Of a stretch of DNA of 34,418 bases, positions 7,517 to 16,356 are shown in pieces. The stretch is from CAZEFK01 sp964511405 (GTDB taxonomy: Bacteria > Pseudomonadota > Alphaproteobacteria > Elsterales > Elsteraceae), in the NCBI GenBank assembly GCA_964511405.1, contig CAZEFK010000060.1, forward strand, positions 1 to 34,418, written 5' to 3'. The notes under the pieces were generated by a model. That model made no database searches. It saw only the letters and a program-made list of their open reading frames with translations, and had not been told where the DNA came from. Position 1 is the stretch's first letter, and every line of letters starts with the position of its first letter. Position numbers and translations under genes: made by a program.

Positions 7517-8674
7517 ATGAAGATCACCCGCGTCGACCCGCTAATGGTCGACCGCTTCTGCTTCGTGCGCATCGAGACCGACCGGGGCCTCACCGGTATC
7601 GGCGAGTCAGGCACCTGGGGCCAGCTCGAGGCCAGCGCCGCCGCCATCGCCAAGTACGCCGAGTACTTGGTCGGCAAGGATCCGCGGCTGATCGAGCACC
7701 ACTGGAACGTGATGCTGCGCGCCAACCATTTCACCGGCGGCGCCATCAACGGCGCCGTGTCGGCGATCGACATCGCCCTGTGGGACATCAAGGGCAAGCA
7801 TTACGGCGTGCCGGTCCACGAGCTGCTGGGCGGCAAGATGCGCGACAAGGCGCGGCTGTACGGCCATGTCAAGGGCAGCACCATCGACCGGCTGGTCGAG
7901 GAAGCCAAGCGCCTGAAGGCGGCCGGGTTCACGGCGCTGGGCCATCTCAACCCGCTGCTCGACGAGGACGAGGCGCAGCCCTACTTCAAGACCCACGCGC
8001 GCAAGATCGAGGACGCCATCGACAATGTGCGCCGGCTGCGCGAGGCGGTGGGCCCGGACGTCGACCTGTGCATCGAGATCCACCGGCGCATGACCCCGGC
8101 CGAGGCGATCGCGCTCGGCCGCGGCATCGAGCCCTACAAGCCGATGTTCTTCGAGGACCCGCTGCGCCCCAACAGCTTCGACGCCATGGCCTGGGTCGCC
8201 GACCACATCCCGATACCGGTCGCGACCGGCGAGCGCTTCATCAACATCTACCAGTTCCAGACCCTGCTGACCCGCCACGGCGTCGAGTATCTACGGCCCG
8301 ACGTGTGCCTGTGCGGCGGCATCACCGGCACCAAGAAGGTCGCCGCGATCGCCGAGGCGCATGACGCCCAGATCGTGCCGCACAATCCGCTGTCGCCGGT
8401 CAGCCTGGCGGCGTGCCTGCAGGTCTCGGCCTGCATCCCCAATTTCGCGATCCAGGAATATCCCAGCCGCACGCCCGAGATGGACGGCACCGGCGACCTG
8501 CTCGGCGCCGGCGTCGCGACCGGCCTGGCCGAGCCGGTCGACGGCTTCATCGCCATTCCAGACGGCCCCGGCATCGGGCTGGAGCTGGTGCCCGACGTCG
8601 AGCGCCGCTTCCCGCCGCGGCCCCGGCCGATCCGCATGCGGCCGCACCGGGACGGGTCGGTGGTCGATCAGTAA
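7517..8674 (+). CDS. Enolase-superfamily sugar-acid dehydratase, galactonate/mannonate dehydratase-like
   Basis: 385 aa, second enolase-superfamily gene of the operon, 16 nt after the first, with GAGGGAGAA before the ATG. The capping domain is followed by a barrel carrying IEIHRRMTPAEAIALGRGIE, MFFEDPLRPN, ATGERF, LRPDVCLCGGITGTKK and VPHNPLSPVSLAACLQ. These match DgoD-type enzymes, which use His pairs. Here H189 sits in the E-x-H motif and H289 in PHNP, with metal ligands E213 and E239 and D262 in the RPD. The first metal ligand, usually Asp, is Glu (E187). The subgroup's Lys-x-Lys position reads LGHLNP (141-146), as expected for enzymes without that base. It probably dehydrates a sugar acid to a 2-keto-3-deoxy acid. 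The exact substrate is unknown. Confidence 0.85.
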   Translation: MKITRVDPLMVDRFCFVRIETDRGLTGIGESGTWGQLEASAAAIAKYAEYLVGKDPRLIEHHWNVMLRANHFTGGAINGAVSAIDIALWDIKGKHYGVPVHELLGGKMRDKARLYGHVKGSTIDRLVEEAKRLKAAGFTALGHLNPLLDEDEAQPYFKTHARKIEDAIDNVRRLREAVGPDVDLCIEIHRRMTPAEAIALGRGIEPYKPMFFEDPLRPNSFDAMAWVADHIPIPVATGERFINIYQFQTLLTRHGVEYLRPDVCLCGGITGTKKVAAIAEAHDAQIVPHNPLSPVSLAACLQVSACIPNFAIQEYPSRTPEMDGTGDLLGAGVATGLAEPVDGFIAIPDGPGIGLELVPDVERRFPPRPRPIRMRPHRDGSVVDQ

Positions 8675-8682
8675 GGGCCGCG

Positions 8683-8832
8683 TCAGCTCTCGCCGTCCGG
8701 GTCGAACAGCACGCGCGCCGCGGCCCCGTCCAAGTCCTCGTACTGGCCGGCGCGCAGCGACCACAGGAACAGCCCGAGGGCGCCTGTCCCGAGCGCCAGG
8801 CTGACGGCGATCAGGTAGGGCAGGATGGTCAT
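8683..8832 (-). CDS. ccoS: Cytochrome cbb3 oxidase assembly protein CcoS
   Basis: A 49-residue single-pass membrane protein: MTILPYLIAVSLALGTGALG then LFLWSLRAGQYEDLDGAAAR. The motif FLWSLRxGQYEDLDGxxxR(I/V)LFD is diagnostic of CcoS, which is needed to mature the cbb3-type oxidase (cofactor insertion into CcoN). Its ATG overlaps the ccoI stop by 4 nt (ATGA) and it is the last gene of the operon. Its stop faces the convergent dehydratase gene, only 8 nt away. Confidence 0.92.
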   Translation of the reverse strand: MTILPYLIAVSLALGTGALGLFLWSLRAGQYEDLDGAAARVLFDPDGES

Positions 8833-11180
8833 CGGCCTGCCCGCAGGCTGTTGAGCATCACGGCGAGGGACGAGCTGGACATCGCGAACGCGGCGAGCCA
8901 AGGCGTGAGCAGGCCGGCCATGGCCAGCGGCACCACGGCCAGGTTGTAGCCCAGCGACAGCGCCAGGTTCTGGCGGATCAGCCGCCGAGCCCGGCGCGCC
9001 GTCTCCAGGGCCGTCGCCACGGAGTCGAGACGGCCGCCCTGGAACACGACATCGGCCACGGTCTGGCTCAGGTCGGCGGCCGAGGTCGGTGACATCGAGA
9101 CCAGGGCCGACGCCAGGGCCGGCCCGTCATTGAGGCCGTCGCCGACCATCAGGACGCGCCGGCCGGACCGGCTGAGCGCCTCCACCTTCTCGACCGGCGT
9201 GACCGCGCCACGCCAGGTCGCGATCCCGAGTTCGCCGGCAACCGCGGCCACGGCCGCCGGGCGGTCGCCGGACAGCAGCGCCAGATCGTAGCCGGCGCGG
9301 GACAGGCGATCGACGGTGGCCCGGGCATCCGGCCTGAGCCGTTCGGCGAAGGCGAACCGGACCGGCGGCCGGCCGGTGCGCGCCAGCCACAGCTCCGGCC
9401 GGTCGTCGTCGGCGGCCGCCGGGATGCCGCAGAAGCGCCGGCTGCCCAGCCGCACTTCGCCGGCCGGGCCGAAACAGCGCAGGCCTTCGCCCGGGACTTC
9501 GCACACCGTGGCCGGCGCGGGCTCGACGACCGTGGCGGCGTGCTGCAGGGCGCGCGCCAGCGGATGGCGGCTGCTGGCGGCGAGGCCGGCGGCCACGGCC
9601 AGCGCCGCCGGGTCGCTGTCGGCGACCGGCACCAGATCGGGCTCGGTCAGGGTGCCGGTCTTGTCGAACACGACCATGTCGGCCCGGGCCAGGCGTTCGA
9701 AGGCCGTCGGCGACGTCACCAGCACGCCGCGCCGGAGCAGGCGCCCGGTCGCGGCGACCTGGACGGCCGGCACGGCGAGCGCCAGGGCGCACGGGCAGGT
9801 GACGATCAGCACCGAGACGGCGGTCAGCAGCGCCGCGGGCCAGGGTGCGCCGAGACCCGCCCACCAGACGAGGAAGGTCGCCAGCGCCAGACCGTGGACC
9901 ACCGGCGTGTAGGCCTGCGCGACGCGGTCGGCCAGGGCCACGAAACGGCCGCGCCGCGACTCCGCCGCCTCGATCAGCCGGGCGCATTCGGCCAGCAGGG
10001 TGGTCTCCCCGACGGCGGTGACACGGATGGTCAGCGCCGCGCCCAGATTGATCGTGCCGGCGAACACGGCCGTGCCGGGTATCGCGGGGGTCGGCAGGCT
10101 CTCGCCGGTGACCAGGGCGGCGTCCAGGGTCGAGCGCCCGTGCTCGACGACGCCGTCGCACGGCACCTTCTCGCCGGCACCGACCAGGATCCGGTCGCCC
10201 GGGACCACGCTGTCCAGCGGCTGCAGCGCCGGGCGGCCGTCGGCCCCGAGCACCATCACATCAGACGCGCGCAACAGTAGGAGCTGTTCGACCGAGGCGC
10301 GCGCGGCGCCGCGCGCGCGGTGGTCCAGGACCCGGCCGATCAGCAGGAAGAACAGCAGCGCGACCGCGGAATCGAAATAGGCATGCTCGGCCGAGCGCGC
10401 GGTCTGGATCAGGCTCAGGCCGGTCACCAGCAGGACGCCCACCGAGATCGGCACGTCCATGTTGGTGCGGCCGGCGCGCACGGCGGCCCAGGCCGAACCG
10501 AAGAACGGTCGGCCGGCATAGGCCACGGCGGGCAGGGCGATCAGGGCCGATATCCAATGCAGCAGGTCGCGGGTGGCCTGGCCCATCGTGCTGCCGCCGG
10601 CCCAGATGCCGGCCGACAGCAGCATCACATTGCCCGCGGCGAAGCCGGCCACCGCCAGCGCCTGGGTCAGTCTGCGGCCGGTGCGGTCCGCGGCCGCGGC
10701 CATGCGCTCGGGATCGAACGGCACCAGGCGGTAGCCCAGGCGCTCGACCGGCTCGATCAGGGCGGCGGCGTCCTCGGCGCGGCCGCGCCAACGCAGCGTC
10801 AGGCGCCGGGTCGACAGGTTGAGCCGTCCGTCGAGCAGCCGCGGCTCGCGCGCCAGCACCGACTCGATCAGCCAGACGCAGGCGCCGCACTGCAGCCCGT
10901 CGACCATCAGGTGCAGGCGGAGCGTGCCGTCGCTGCCGGCGCGGACATGGCGGCCGAGCTCGAACCGGACGGTGGGCTCGGGCCGCGGCGCCCGCGCCGC
11001 CGGGTCCAGGGTGCGCTGGGCATAGTAGCGGCCGAGGCCCAGGCCGTGGATCAGGTCGAACGCGGTCGCGCAGCCGACGCAGCAGAAGCGGTCGCCCGTA
11101 CCCAACTTGAGCGGCTGGCCGCAGTGCCGGCAGCTGCTGCCGACCGCGCCGTCCGCCCCCGCCGGCGCTGCACCGATCAC
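8829..11180 (-). CDS. ccoI: Copper-translocating P1B-type ATPase CcoI/FixI
   Basis: 783 aa. Exports Cu(I) across the inner membrane for delivery to the CuB site of cbb3 oxidase. In order: a Cys-rich N-terminal segment (CRHC at 17-20 and CCVGC at 33-37), a heavy-metal-associated domain with GLQCGAC (C98, C101), paired membrane helices, the actuator TGES (358-361), the transport-site TCPCALALAVP (CPC 462-464), the phosphorylation motif DKTGTLT (Asp506) and the hinge GDGLNDGPAL. The start is GTG 11180, which overlaps the ccoH stop in GTGA. An upstream ATG at 11249 would lie inside ccoH and is rejected. The CCxGC Cys cluster ahead of the HMA domain is typical of the CcoI branch. Confidence 0.93.
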   Translation of the reverse strand: MIGAAPAGADGAVGSSCRHCGQPLKLGTGDRFCCVGCATAFDLIHGLGLGRYYAQRTLDPAARAPRPEPTVRFELGRHVRAGSDGTLRLHLMVDGLQCGACVWLIESVLAREPRLLDGRLNLSTRRLTLRWRGRAEDAAALIEPVERLGYRLVPFDPERMAAAADRTGRRLTQALAVAGFAAGNVMLLSAGIWAGGSTMGQATRDLLHWISALIALPAVAYAGRPFFGSAWAAVRAGRTNMDVPISVGVLLVTGLSLIQTARSAEHAYFDSAVALLFFLLIGRVLDHRARGAARASVEQLLLLRASDVMVLGADGRPALQPLDSVVPGDRILVGAGEKVPCDGVVEHGRSTLDAALVTGESLPTPAIPGTAVFAGTINLGAALTIRVTAVGETTLLAECARLIEAAESRRGRFVALADRVAQAYTPVVHGLALATFLVWWAGLGAPWPAALLTAVSVLIVTCPCALALAVPAVQVAATGRLLRRGVLVTSPTAFERLARADMVVFDKTGTLTEPDLVPVADSDPAALAVAAGLAASSRHPLARALQHAATVVEPAPATVCEVPGEGLRCFGPAGEVRLGSRRFCGIPAAADDDRPELWLARTGRPPVRFAFAERLRPDARATVDRLSRAGYDLALLSGDRPAAVAAVAGELGIATWRGAVTPVEKVEALSRSGRRVLMVGDGLNDGPALASALVSMSPTSAADLSQTVADVVFQGGRLDSVATALETARRARRLIRQNLALSLGYNLAVVPLAMAGLLTPWLAAFAMSSSSLAVMLNSLRAGR

Positions 11181-11674
11181 TGCGCCACCACGCGGACCGT
11201 GATGCGGTAATGGTTGGCCCCGTGCGCCGCATCGATGGTCGCGTCCCATTGTCCGGACGCCGGGATGGCGTCGGCCGCCTGGTAGCGGCCGGGTGCTGTG
11301 GCAATGAACCGGACCTGGGCCGCGCTGGGCGGGCCGATCGGCCGGCCGATCTGGGCGGCGATCTCGGCGTCCGCGATCGGTGCGCCGGTGCGATCGATCA
11401 GCGTGAACTCGATCGTGCGGCCATGGGTGTGCGCCATGAGCTGCCAGCCCAGCTCGGACTGGTGCCGGGCCGCCTCCAGCACATGGTTGTATCCGGTCCC
11501 GACCTCGTAGGGCTCGGCATTGACCTGGCCGGGGAAGGTGCTGGCCGCAAACCAGATCATCACGGCGTTGACGGCGATGACGGCAGCCAGGCTGCCGACG
11601 ATGGCCCAGGGAAACCAGGCATAGGATCGGCGCGGGAAGGCTGCCGGGAGGGTGGCGATGGGGCTGTTGGTCAT
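11177..11674 (-). CDS. ccoH: cbb3 oxidase assembly protein CcoH/FixH
   Basis: 165 aa. One N-terminal membrane segment (WAIVGSLAAVIAVNAVMIWF) is followed by a periplasmic beta-rich domain with YEVGTGYNHVLEAARHQSELGW, the hallmark of the FixH/CcoH family. CcoH interacts with CcoP/CcoN during assembly and stays with the mature complex. It lies between ccoG and ccoI with 4-nt overlaps on both sides, the canonical ccoGHIS order. ATG 11674 was chosen because it overlaps the ccoG stop and gives a short cytoplasmic N-terminus before the helix. Confidence 0.9.
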   Translation of the reverse strand: MTNSPIATLPAAFPRRSYAWFPWAIVGSLAAVIAVNAVMIWFAASTFPGQVNAEPYEVGTGYNHVLEAARHQSELGWQLMAHTHGRTIEFTLIDRTGAPIADAEIAAQIGRPIGPPSAAQVRFIATAPGRYQAADAIPASGQWDATIDAAHGANHYRITVRVVAQ

Positions 11675-13098
11675 GGCGCGGGACCCAGGAACACGGTGGC
11701 GGTCTCGACTTCGGTAGGGCTGCCCGGCGCGCGCAGGATGAAGCGCAGCGGTCGCGAGGCGGCGCCGGCCGGGGCGCGGACGAAGGCGCGCACGGTGGCG
11801 ACGGTGTCGGCCTTGACCGAGACGGGCAGGGCAGGGGCGGCCGTCGGGCCGGCTTCGGGATCGATCAGCAGGGCCCCCGGCAGGCCGTCCGTGGTCAGCT
11901 CGAACTCCTCGGCGCCGTGGCGCTTGTTGACCACCTTCAGGGTGTAGCCATTGCGGATCGCGCCGTCGGCCAGCCGCACGAACAGCGGCGCGCGGTCGCG
12001 CTGGACCGCCAGCGTCAGGTCGCTGCGAAGCAGCAGCGCGGTCACCACCCCGGTGCCGGCGATCGCCAGGACCGCGGCATAGATCAGGGTGCGCGGCCGG
12101 ACCAGCCGGTAGCGCGGTGTCAGGCCGGCGGCGCGGGCGGCCTGGCCGGCCAGGTTGTCCCAATTGATCAGCCAGCGCGGCCGGCCGATCTTGGTCATCA
12201 CCTCGTTGCAGGCGTCGACGCACAGTCCGCAGCCGATGCAGCCGAGCTGGATGCCGTCGCGGATATCGACCCCGGTCGGGCAGACGACGACGCATTGGCC
12301 GCAGTCGATGCAGTCGCCGCGATCGCCGGCGTCGGTGCGCTTGACGTGGCGGCTGCGCGGCTCGCCGCGGCGCGCCTGGTAGGTGACCGTGATGGTCTGC
12401 TCGTCGAACATCGCCGACTGGAAGCGCGGCCACGGGCACATGTAGGTGCAGACCTGCTCGCGCGCCCAGCCGGCCAGCAGGTAGGTCGTGGCGGTGAACA
12501 GCGCCGCGAAGAAGTAGGCTTCCAACGAGGCCGCGCCGATCAGTGCCTCGCGCACGAAGGTCGGCGCGTCGACATAGTACATGATCCAGGCGCCGCCGGT
12601 GGCCGCGGCGACCAGCAGCCAGGCCGTATGGGTGGCGGCCTTGCGCCAGAGTTTGTCGAGGGTCCACGGACCGGCGTCGCGCTTCATGCGCTGCGCGCGG
12701 TCACCCTGGATCTGCCGCTCGACCCACAGGAACAGGTCGGTCCACACCGTCTGCGGGCAGGCATAGCCGCACCACACCCGGCCGGCCAGGCTGGTCACCA
12801 GGAACAGCCCGATCGCGGCCAAGATCAGCAGGCCGGTCAGCAGGTAGATCTCCTGCGGCCACACCTCCAGGCCGAAGAAGTAGAAGCGGCGGCTGCCCAG
12901 GTCGAGCAGCACGGCCTGGTTCGGCATCCCCGGGCCGCGCGGATAGCGGACCCACGGCAGCAAGTAATAGATGGCCAGGCACAGGGTCAGGATCGCCCAC
13001 TTGACCCGGCGCACCGGCCCCGAGACCGCCTTGGGATAGACTTTGACCCGGTCCGCGAAGAACTGAATGGGTTCGGTGTCGGCCGGCGGCGACGTCAT
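11671..13098 (-). CDS. ccoG: cbb3 oxidase accessory polyferredoxin-like protein CcoG/FixG
   Basis: 475 aa. Membrane protein with several helices in the first half (for example LTLCLAIYYLLPW and EIYLLTGLLILAAIGLFLV). The CGYACPQTVWTDLF and CTYMCPWPRFQSAM motifs lie in the membrane part. Two [4Fe-4S] ferredoxin motifs follow, CIDCGQCVVVCPTG and CIGCGLCVDACNEV, and an Ig-like periplasmic C-terminal domain ends the protein. CcoG is reported to reduce Cu(II) to Cu(I) for oxidase assembly. ATG 13098 overlaps the ccoP stop (ATGA), and its own stop overlaps ccoH in the same way. Confidence 0.93.
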   Translation of the reverse strand: MTSPPADTEPIQFFADRVKVYPKAVSGPVRRVKWAILTLCLAIYYLLPWVRYPRGPGMPNQAVLLDLGSRRFYFFGLEVWPQEIYLLTGLLILAAIGLFLVTSLAGRVWCGYACPQTVWTDLFLWVERQIQGDRAQRMKRDAGPWTLDKLWRKAATHTAWLLVAAATGGAWIMYYVDAPTFVREALIGAASLEAYFFAALFTATTYLLAGWAREQVCTYMCPWPRFQSAMFDEQTITVTYQARRGEPRSRHVKRTDAGDRGDCIDCGQCVVVCPTGVDIRDGIQLGCIGCGLCVDACNEVMTKIGRPRWLINWDNLAGQAARAAGLTPRYRLVRPRTLIYAAVLAIAGTGVVTALLLRSDLTLAVQRDRAPLFVRLADGAIRNGYTLKVVNKRHGAEEFELTTDGLPGALLIDPEAGPTAAPALPVSVKADTVATVRAFVRAPAGAASRPLRFILRAPGSPTEVETATVFLGPAP

Positions 13099-13979
13099 TG
13101 GCCGCCGCCCAGGTCATGGACATACAGGGCCAGGCTCTTGATCGTCGCGGCGTCCAGGCGGCTGGTCCAGGCCGGCATCACGCCGTGGCGCGGCTGGGTG
13201 ACCTGACGGACGATGGCGGCCCGGTCGCCGCCATAAAGCCAGACCTGGCCATTGAGCCGCGGCGCGCCGACCTCCAGATTGCCCTGGCCCTTGTCGCCGT
13301 GGCAGACCGCGCAATTGTCGGCGAACAGCTTCGCCCCCGGCGCGGTATCCGCGCCGGCCGGCGCCCGGCCGGACAGCGACAGCACGAAGTCGGCGACCTG
13401 CCCGACCTGGGCCGGGGTCAGGATGCCGTCGGCGCCGAAGCGGGGCATCTCGGAGACCCGGGCGTCGGGATGGCCGCTGCGGATGCCATAGGTGATGGTG
13501 CGCTGGATCGCCTCGGCGGTGCCGCCCCACAGCCAGCGGTCGCTGGCCAGCGTCGGATAGCCCGGCCGGCCCGAGCCGGCGGTGCCGTGGCAGGGCGCGC
13601 AATTGTTGGCGAAGGCGATGCGCCCGGCGACCTGGGCGACCTCCATCAGCTGCGCGTCGCGCCGGATGTCGGCGAGCGGCAGGTCGCGGATGCGGTCCAT
13701 GGCGTCGGCGCGGCCGGCCGCGCCGACGGCCACGTCGTGGTCGACCGCGGCGCGCGACGAGTAGCCCAGCAGGCCGTGGAAGTAGGTCCGGCCCAGCGGG
13801 ATGGTGGGATACAGCAGCGCGAAGCCGGCGCCCCACACGATGGTGGCCAGAAAGACGTACAGCCACCAGCGCGGCAACGGCGCGTTCAGCTCGCGGATGC
13901 CGTCCCATTCATGCCCGGTGGTCTCGCGGCCGGTGACGCTGTCCCTGGGTGCATGGGCATTGGGTGCATTGGTCGACAT
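13095..13979 (-). CDS. ccoP: Cytochrome cbb3 oxidase subunit III, dihaem CcoP
   Basis: 294 aa. An N-terminal transmembrane anchor (WWLYVFLATIVWGAGFALLYP) follows the family signature TGHEWDGIRELNAPLPRWW. Two c-type cytochrome domains come next, with haem motifs CAPCH (127-131) and CAVCH (223-227). Candidate axial Met residues are in SEMPRFG (M178) and HGVMPAW near the C-terminus. It passes electrons to CcoO and CcoN at the periplasmic face. ATG 13979 has GAGAGGGTGTGAAGG immediately upstream; the longer in-frame ORF overlapping ccoQ is rejected. Confidence 0.94.
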   Translation of the reverse strand: MSTNAPNAHAPRDSVTGRETTGHEWDGIRELNAPLPRWWLYVFLATIVWGAGFALLYPTIPLGRTYFHGLLGYSSRAAVDHDVAVGAAGRADAMDRIRDLPLADIRRDAQLMEVAQVAGRIAFANNCAPCHGTAGSGRPGYPTLASDRWLWGGTAEAIQRTITYGIRSGHPDARVSEMPRFGADGILTPAQVGQVADFVLSLSGRAPAGADTAPGAKLFADNCAVCHGDKGQGNLEVGAPRLNGQVWLYGGDRAAIVRQVTQPRHGVMPAWTSRLDAATIKSLALYVHDLGGGQ

Positions 13980-13993
13980 TCCTTCACACCCTC

Positions 13994-14146
13994 TCAGTGA
14001 TCGTCGTGCAGGGGGATGGCGCCGAGCGCCTGGAGCTTCGACTTCCGCTTGGGGGCATAGGCCCACCAGGCGATGACGACGAAGAAGAACAGCATCAGCA
14101 GGATGGAGTGTTGCTGGAACCACGCGACGAAGGACGTCAGCGACAT
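13994..14146 (-). CDS. ccoQ: Cytochrome cbb3 oxidase small subunit CcoQ
   Basis: 50 aa: MSLTSFVAWFQQH, then one membrane helix (SILLMLFFFVVIAWWAYAP), then a basic segment (KRKSKL) and an acidic/His tail. This is the usual CcoQ layout (single helix, 'WWAY(A/R)P' exit, 50-60 aa). CcoQ stabilises the complex. It lies 14 nt from both ccoO and ccoP. Confidence 0.9.
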   Translation of the reverse strand: MSLTSFVAWFQQHSILLMLFFFVVIAWWAYAPKRKSKLQALGAIPLHDDH

Positions 14147-14159
14147 GGCTTTGGATCCG

Positions 14160-14879
14160 CTATTGCTGGAGCTGTTCCTGGCTGGCGTCGGTGAAGTGCA
14201 CCGTCGTACCGAGCACTTGCAGGTAGGCGACCAGGGCGTCGAGCTCGGTGACCGGCCGGCCCCCGGCGCCGACCGCGACGGCCTTGGGATAGCGGCGCAG
14301 CAGCGCGGTCTGGTCGGCAGTCGGGTCGGCCTGGGTCTGGAGGTCGTGGCGCGCCTCGGCGACCATCTGGTCGGTGTAGGGCACGCCGACGATCCGGTTG
14401 GTGCTGAGATGGTCCGCCATGTCGCGATAGCTCAGCGGCCGGTCGGCCAGGAAGGCGTAGCGCGGCATGATCGACTCGGGCACCAGCGACTGGGGATTGA
14501 TCAGGTGGGCGTAGTGCCATTCGTTCGAATATTTGCCACCGACGCGGGCGAGGTCGGGGCCGATCCGTTTCGACCCCCATTGGAACGGGTGGTCGTACAT
14601 GCTCTCGGCCGCCAGGCTGTAGTGGCCGTAGCGCTCGACTTCGTCGCGCAGCGCCCGGATCTGCTGGCTGTGGCAGACGTAGCAGCCCTCTCTCACGTAG
14701 ATGTTGCGGCCGGCCAGCTCGAGCGGCGAGTAAGGCCTGATACCCTCGACCCGTTCGATCGTGGTTTCGATCGTGAAGGTCGGGACGATCTCGACCAGGC
14801 CGCCGACCGCGACGGTGACCAGGGTCAGGATCGCCAGCAGCGGCGCGTTGCGCTCGATGAAGTCGTGGCGAATGAACAT
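14160..14879 (-). CDS. ccoO: Cytochrome cbb3 oxidase subunit II, monohaem CcoO
   Basis: 239 aa. It starts with the family N-terminus ERNAPLLAILTLVTVAVGGLVEI (membrane anchor), followed by the haem-c motif CYVCHSQQ (C66, C69, H70) and typical CcoO blocks: YGHYSLAAESMYDHPFQWGS, RIGPDLARVGGKYS and PESIMPRYAFL, where the Met is the likely axial ligand. It accepts electrons from CcoP and passes them to CcoN. It starts 5 nt after the ccoN stop. Confidence 0.95.
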   Translation of the reverse strand: MFIRHDFIERNAPLLAILTLVTVAVGGLVEIVPTFTIETTIERVEGIRPYSPLELAGRNIYVREGCYVCHSQQIRALRDEVERYGHYSLAAESMYDHPFQWGSKRIGPDLARVGGKYSNEWHYAHLINPQSLVPESIMPRYAFLADRPLSYRDMADHLSTNRIVGVPYTDQMVAEARHDLQTQADPTADQTALLRRYPKAVAVGAGGRPVTELDALVAYLQVLGTTVHFTDASQEQLQQ

Positions 14880-14884
14880 CGGGG

Positions 14885-16356
14885 CTACTCCGCCAGCGCC
14901 GGTTCGCGGCGCGCTTTTGCCAGGACCGGCGCCGGGCTGACCGCGGTCTTCCAGAGGTTGTAGGCCATGATCAGCGCACCGAGCAGGAACAGGACGCCGC
15001 CGGCCATGCGGATAACATAGAAGGGGTGGGACGCGGCGATCGACTCGATGAACGAATACTGCAGGAACCCGTATTCGTCATAGGCGCGCCACATCAGTAC
15101 TTGCATGATGCCGGCGACCCACATCGACGTGATGTAGAACACGATGCCCAGGGTCGCGATCCAGAAGTGCCACGAGACCAGGCGGGTCGAATACAGCGGC
15201 CGCTTCCACAGCGCCGGCACCAAATAGTAGAGCGCGCCGAAGGAGATGAAGGCGACCCAGCCCAGCGAGCCGGAATGGACGTGGCCGATGCCCCAGTCGG
15301 TGTAGTGGCTGAGGGCGTTGACCTGGCGCACCGACATCACCGGCCCCTCGAAGGTGGCCATGCCGTAGAAGCCGACGGCGGTCACCGAGAAGCGCAGGCC
15401 CGGGTCGGTGCGCAGCTTGTCCCAGGCGCCCGACATGGTCATCAGGCCGTTGATCATGCCGCCCCAGGACGGCATCCACAGCATGACCGAAAACACCATG
15501 CCCAGGTCCTGGGCCCAGTCGGGCAGCGCCGTCCAGTGCAGGTGGTGCGGGCCGGCCCAGATGTAGATGAAGATCAGCGACCAGAAGTGGACGATGGACA
15601 GCCGATACGAATACACGGGCCAGTTGGCCGCCTTCGGGATGAAATAGTACATCATCCCTAGAAAGCCGGCTGTCAGGAAGAAGCCGACGGCATTATGGCC
15701 ATACCACCACTGGATCAGTGCGTCCTGGACGCCGGAGAACAAGGAATAGCTCTTGGCGCCGAAGGCCGAGACCGGGACCGTGAGGTTGTTGCCGATGTGC
15801 AGGACGGTGACGGTCAGGATGAACGCCAGGTAGAACCAATTGGCGACATAGATGTGCGGTTCCTTGCGCTTGAGCAGCGTGCCGATGAAGATCGCGGCAT
15901 AGGCGACCCACACCACGGTCAACCACAGGTCCAGGTGCCATTCGGGCTCGGCATATTCGCGGCTCTTGCTGAATCCCATCACGTAGGACAGCGCCGCCAT
16001 CACGATGAAGAACTGGTAGCCCCAGAACACGAAGTCGGCGAGGGCCGCGCCCCGAACAGGCGGGCTCGGCAGGTGCGCTGGACGACGTAGAACGAGGTCC
16101 CGAACAGGGCCGAGCCGCCGAACGCAAAGATCGCCGCCGAGGTGTGGACCGGGCGCAGCCGCCCGAAATTCAGGAACTCCAGGCCGAAATTGAGGCTGGG
16201 GAAGGACAGCTCCAGCGCCAGATAGACGCCCACGGTAAAGGCGATAACGGCCCAAAAGATCGCGGCAATGGCGAATTTGCGCACGACAGCGTCGTTGTAG
16301 CCCACCACCGCGCGCACCACGGCTGCGGGCGCGACGACCAGGGTCGCGGCACTCAT
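14885..16356 (-). pseudogene. ccoN: Cytochrome cbb3 oxidase catalytic subunit CcoN, interrupted by a one-base frameshift in this sequence
   Basis: Haem-copper oxidase subunit I, the site of O2 reduction and proton pumping. From ATG 16356 about 101 residues read correctly, through RPVHTSAAIFAFGGSALFG (low-spin haem His) to FYVVQRTCRARLFG. The frame then fails at the CCCC run 16050-16053. The remaining ~390 residues, from ALADFVFWGYQFFIV, continue in another frame. One extra C there would restore ...LFGGAALADFVFWG. Downstream motifs are intact: YGHNAVGFFLTAG, AGPHHLHWTALPDW (CuB His pair) and GIGHVHSGSLGW. The repaired length (~490 aa) is normal. The rest of the operon is intact, so a homopolymer sequencing error is the simplest explanation, but a real mutation would inactivate the enzyme. 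The ATG overlaps the upstream 65-aa gene (ATGA). Confidence 0.88.
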
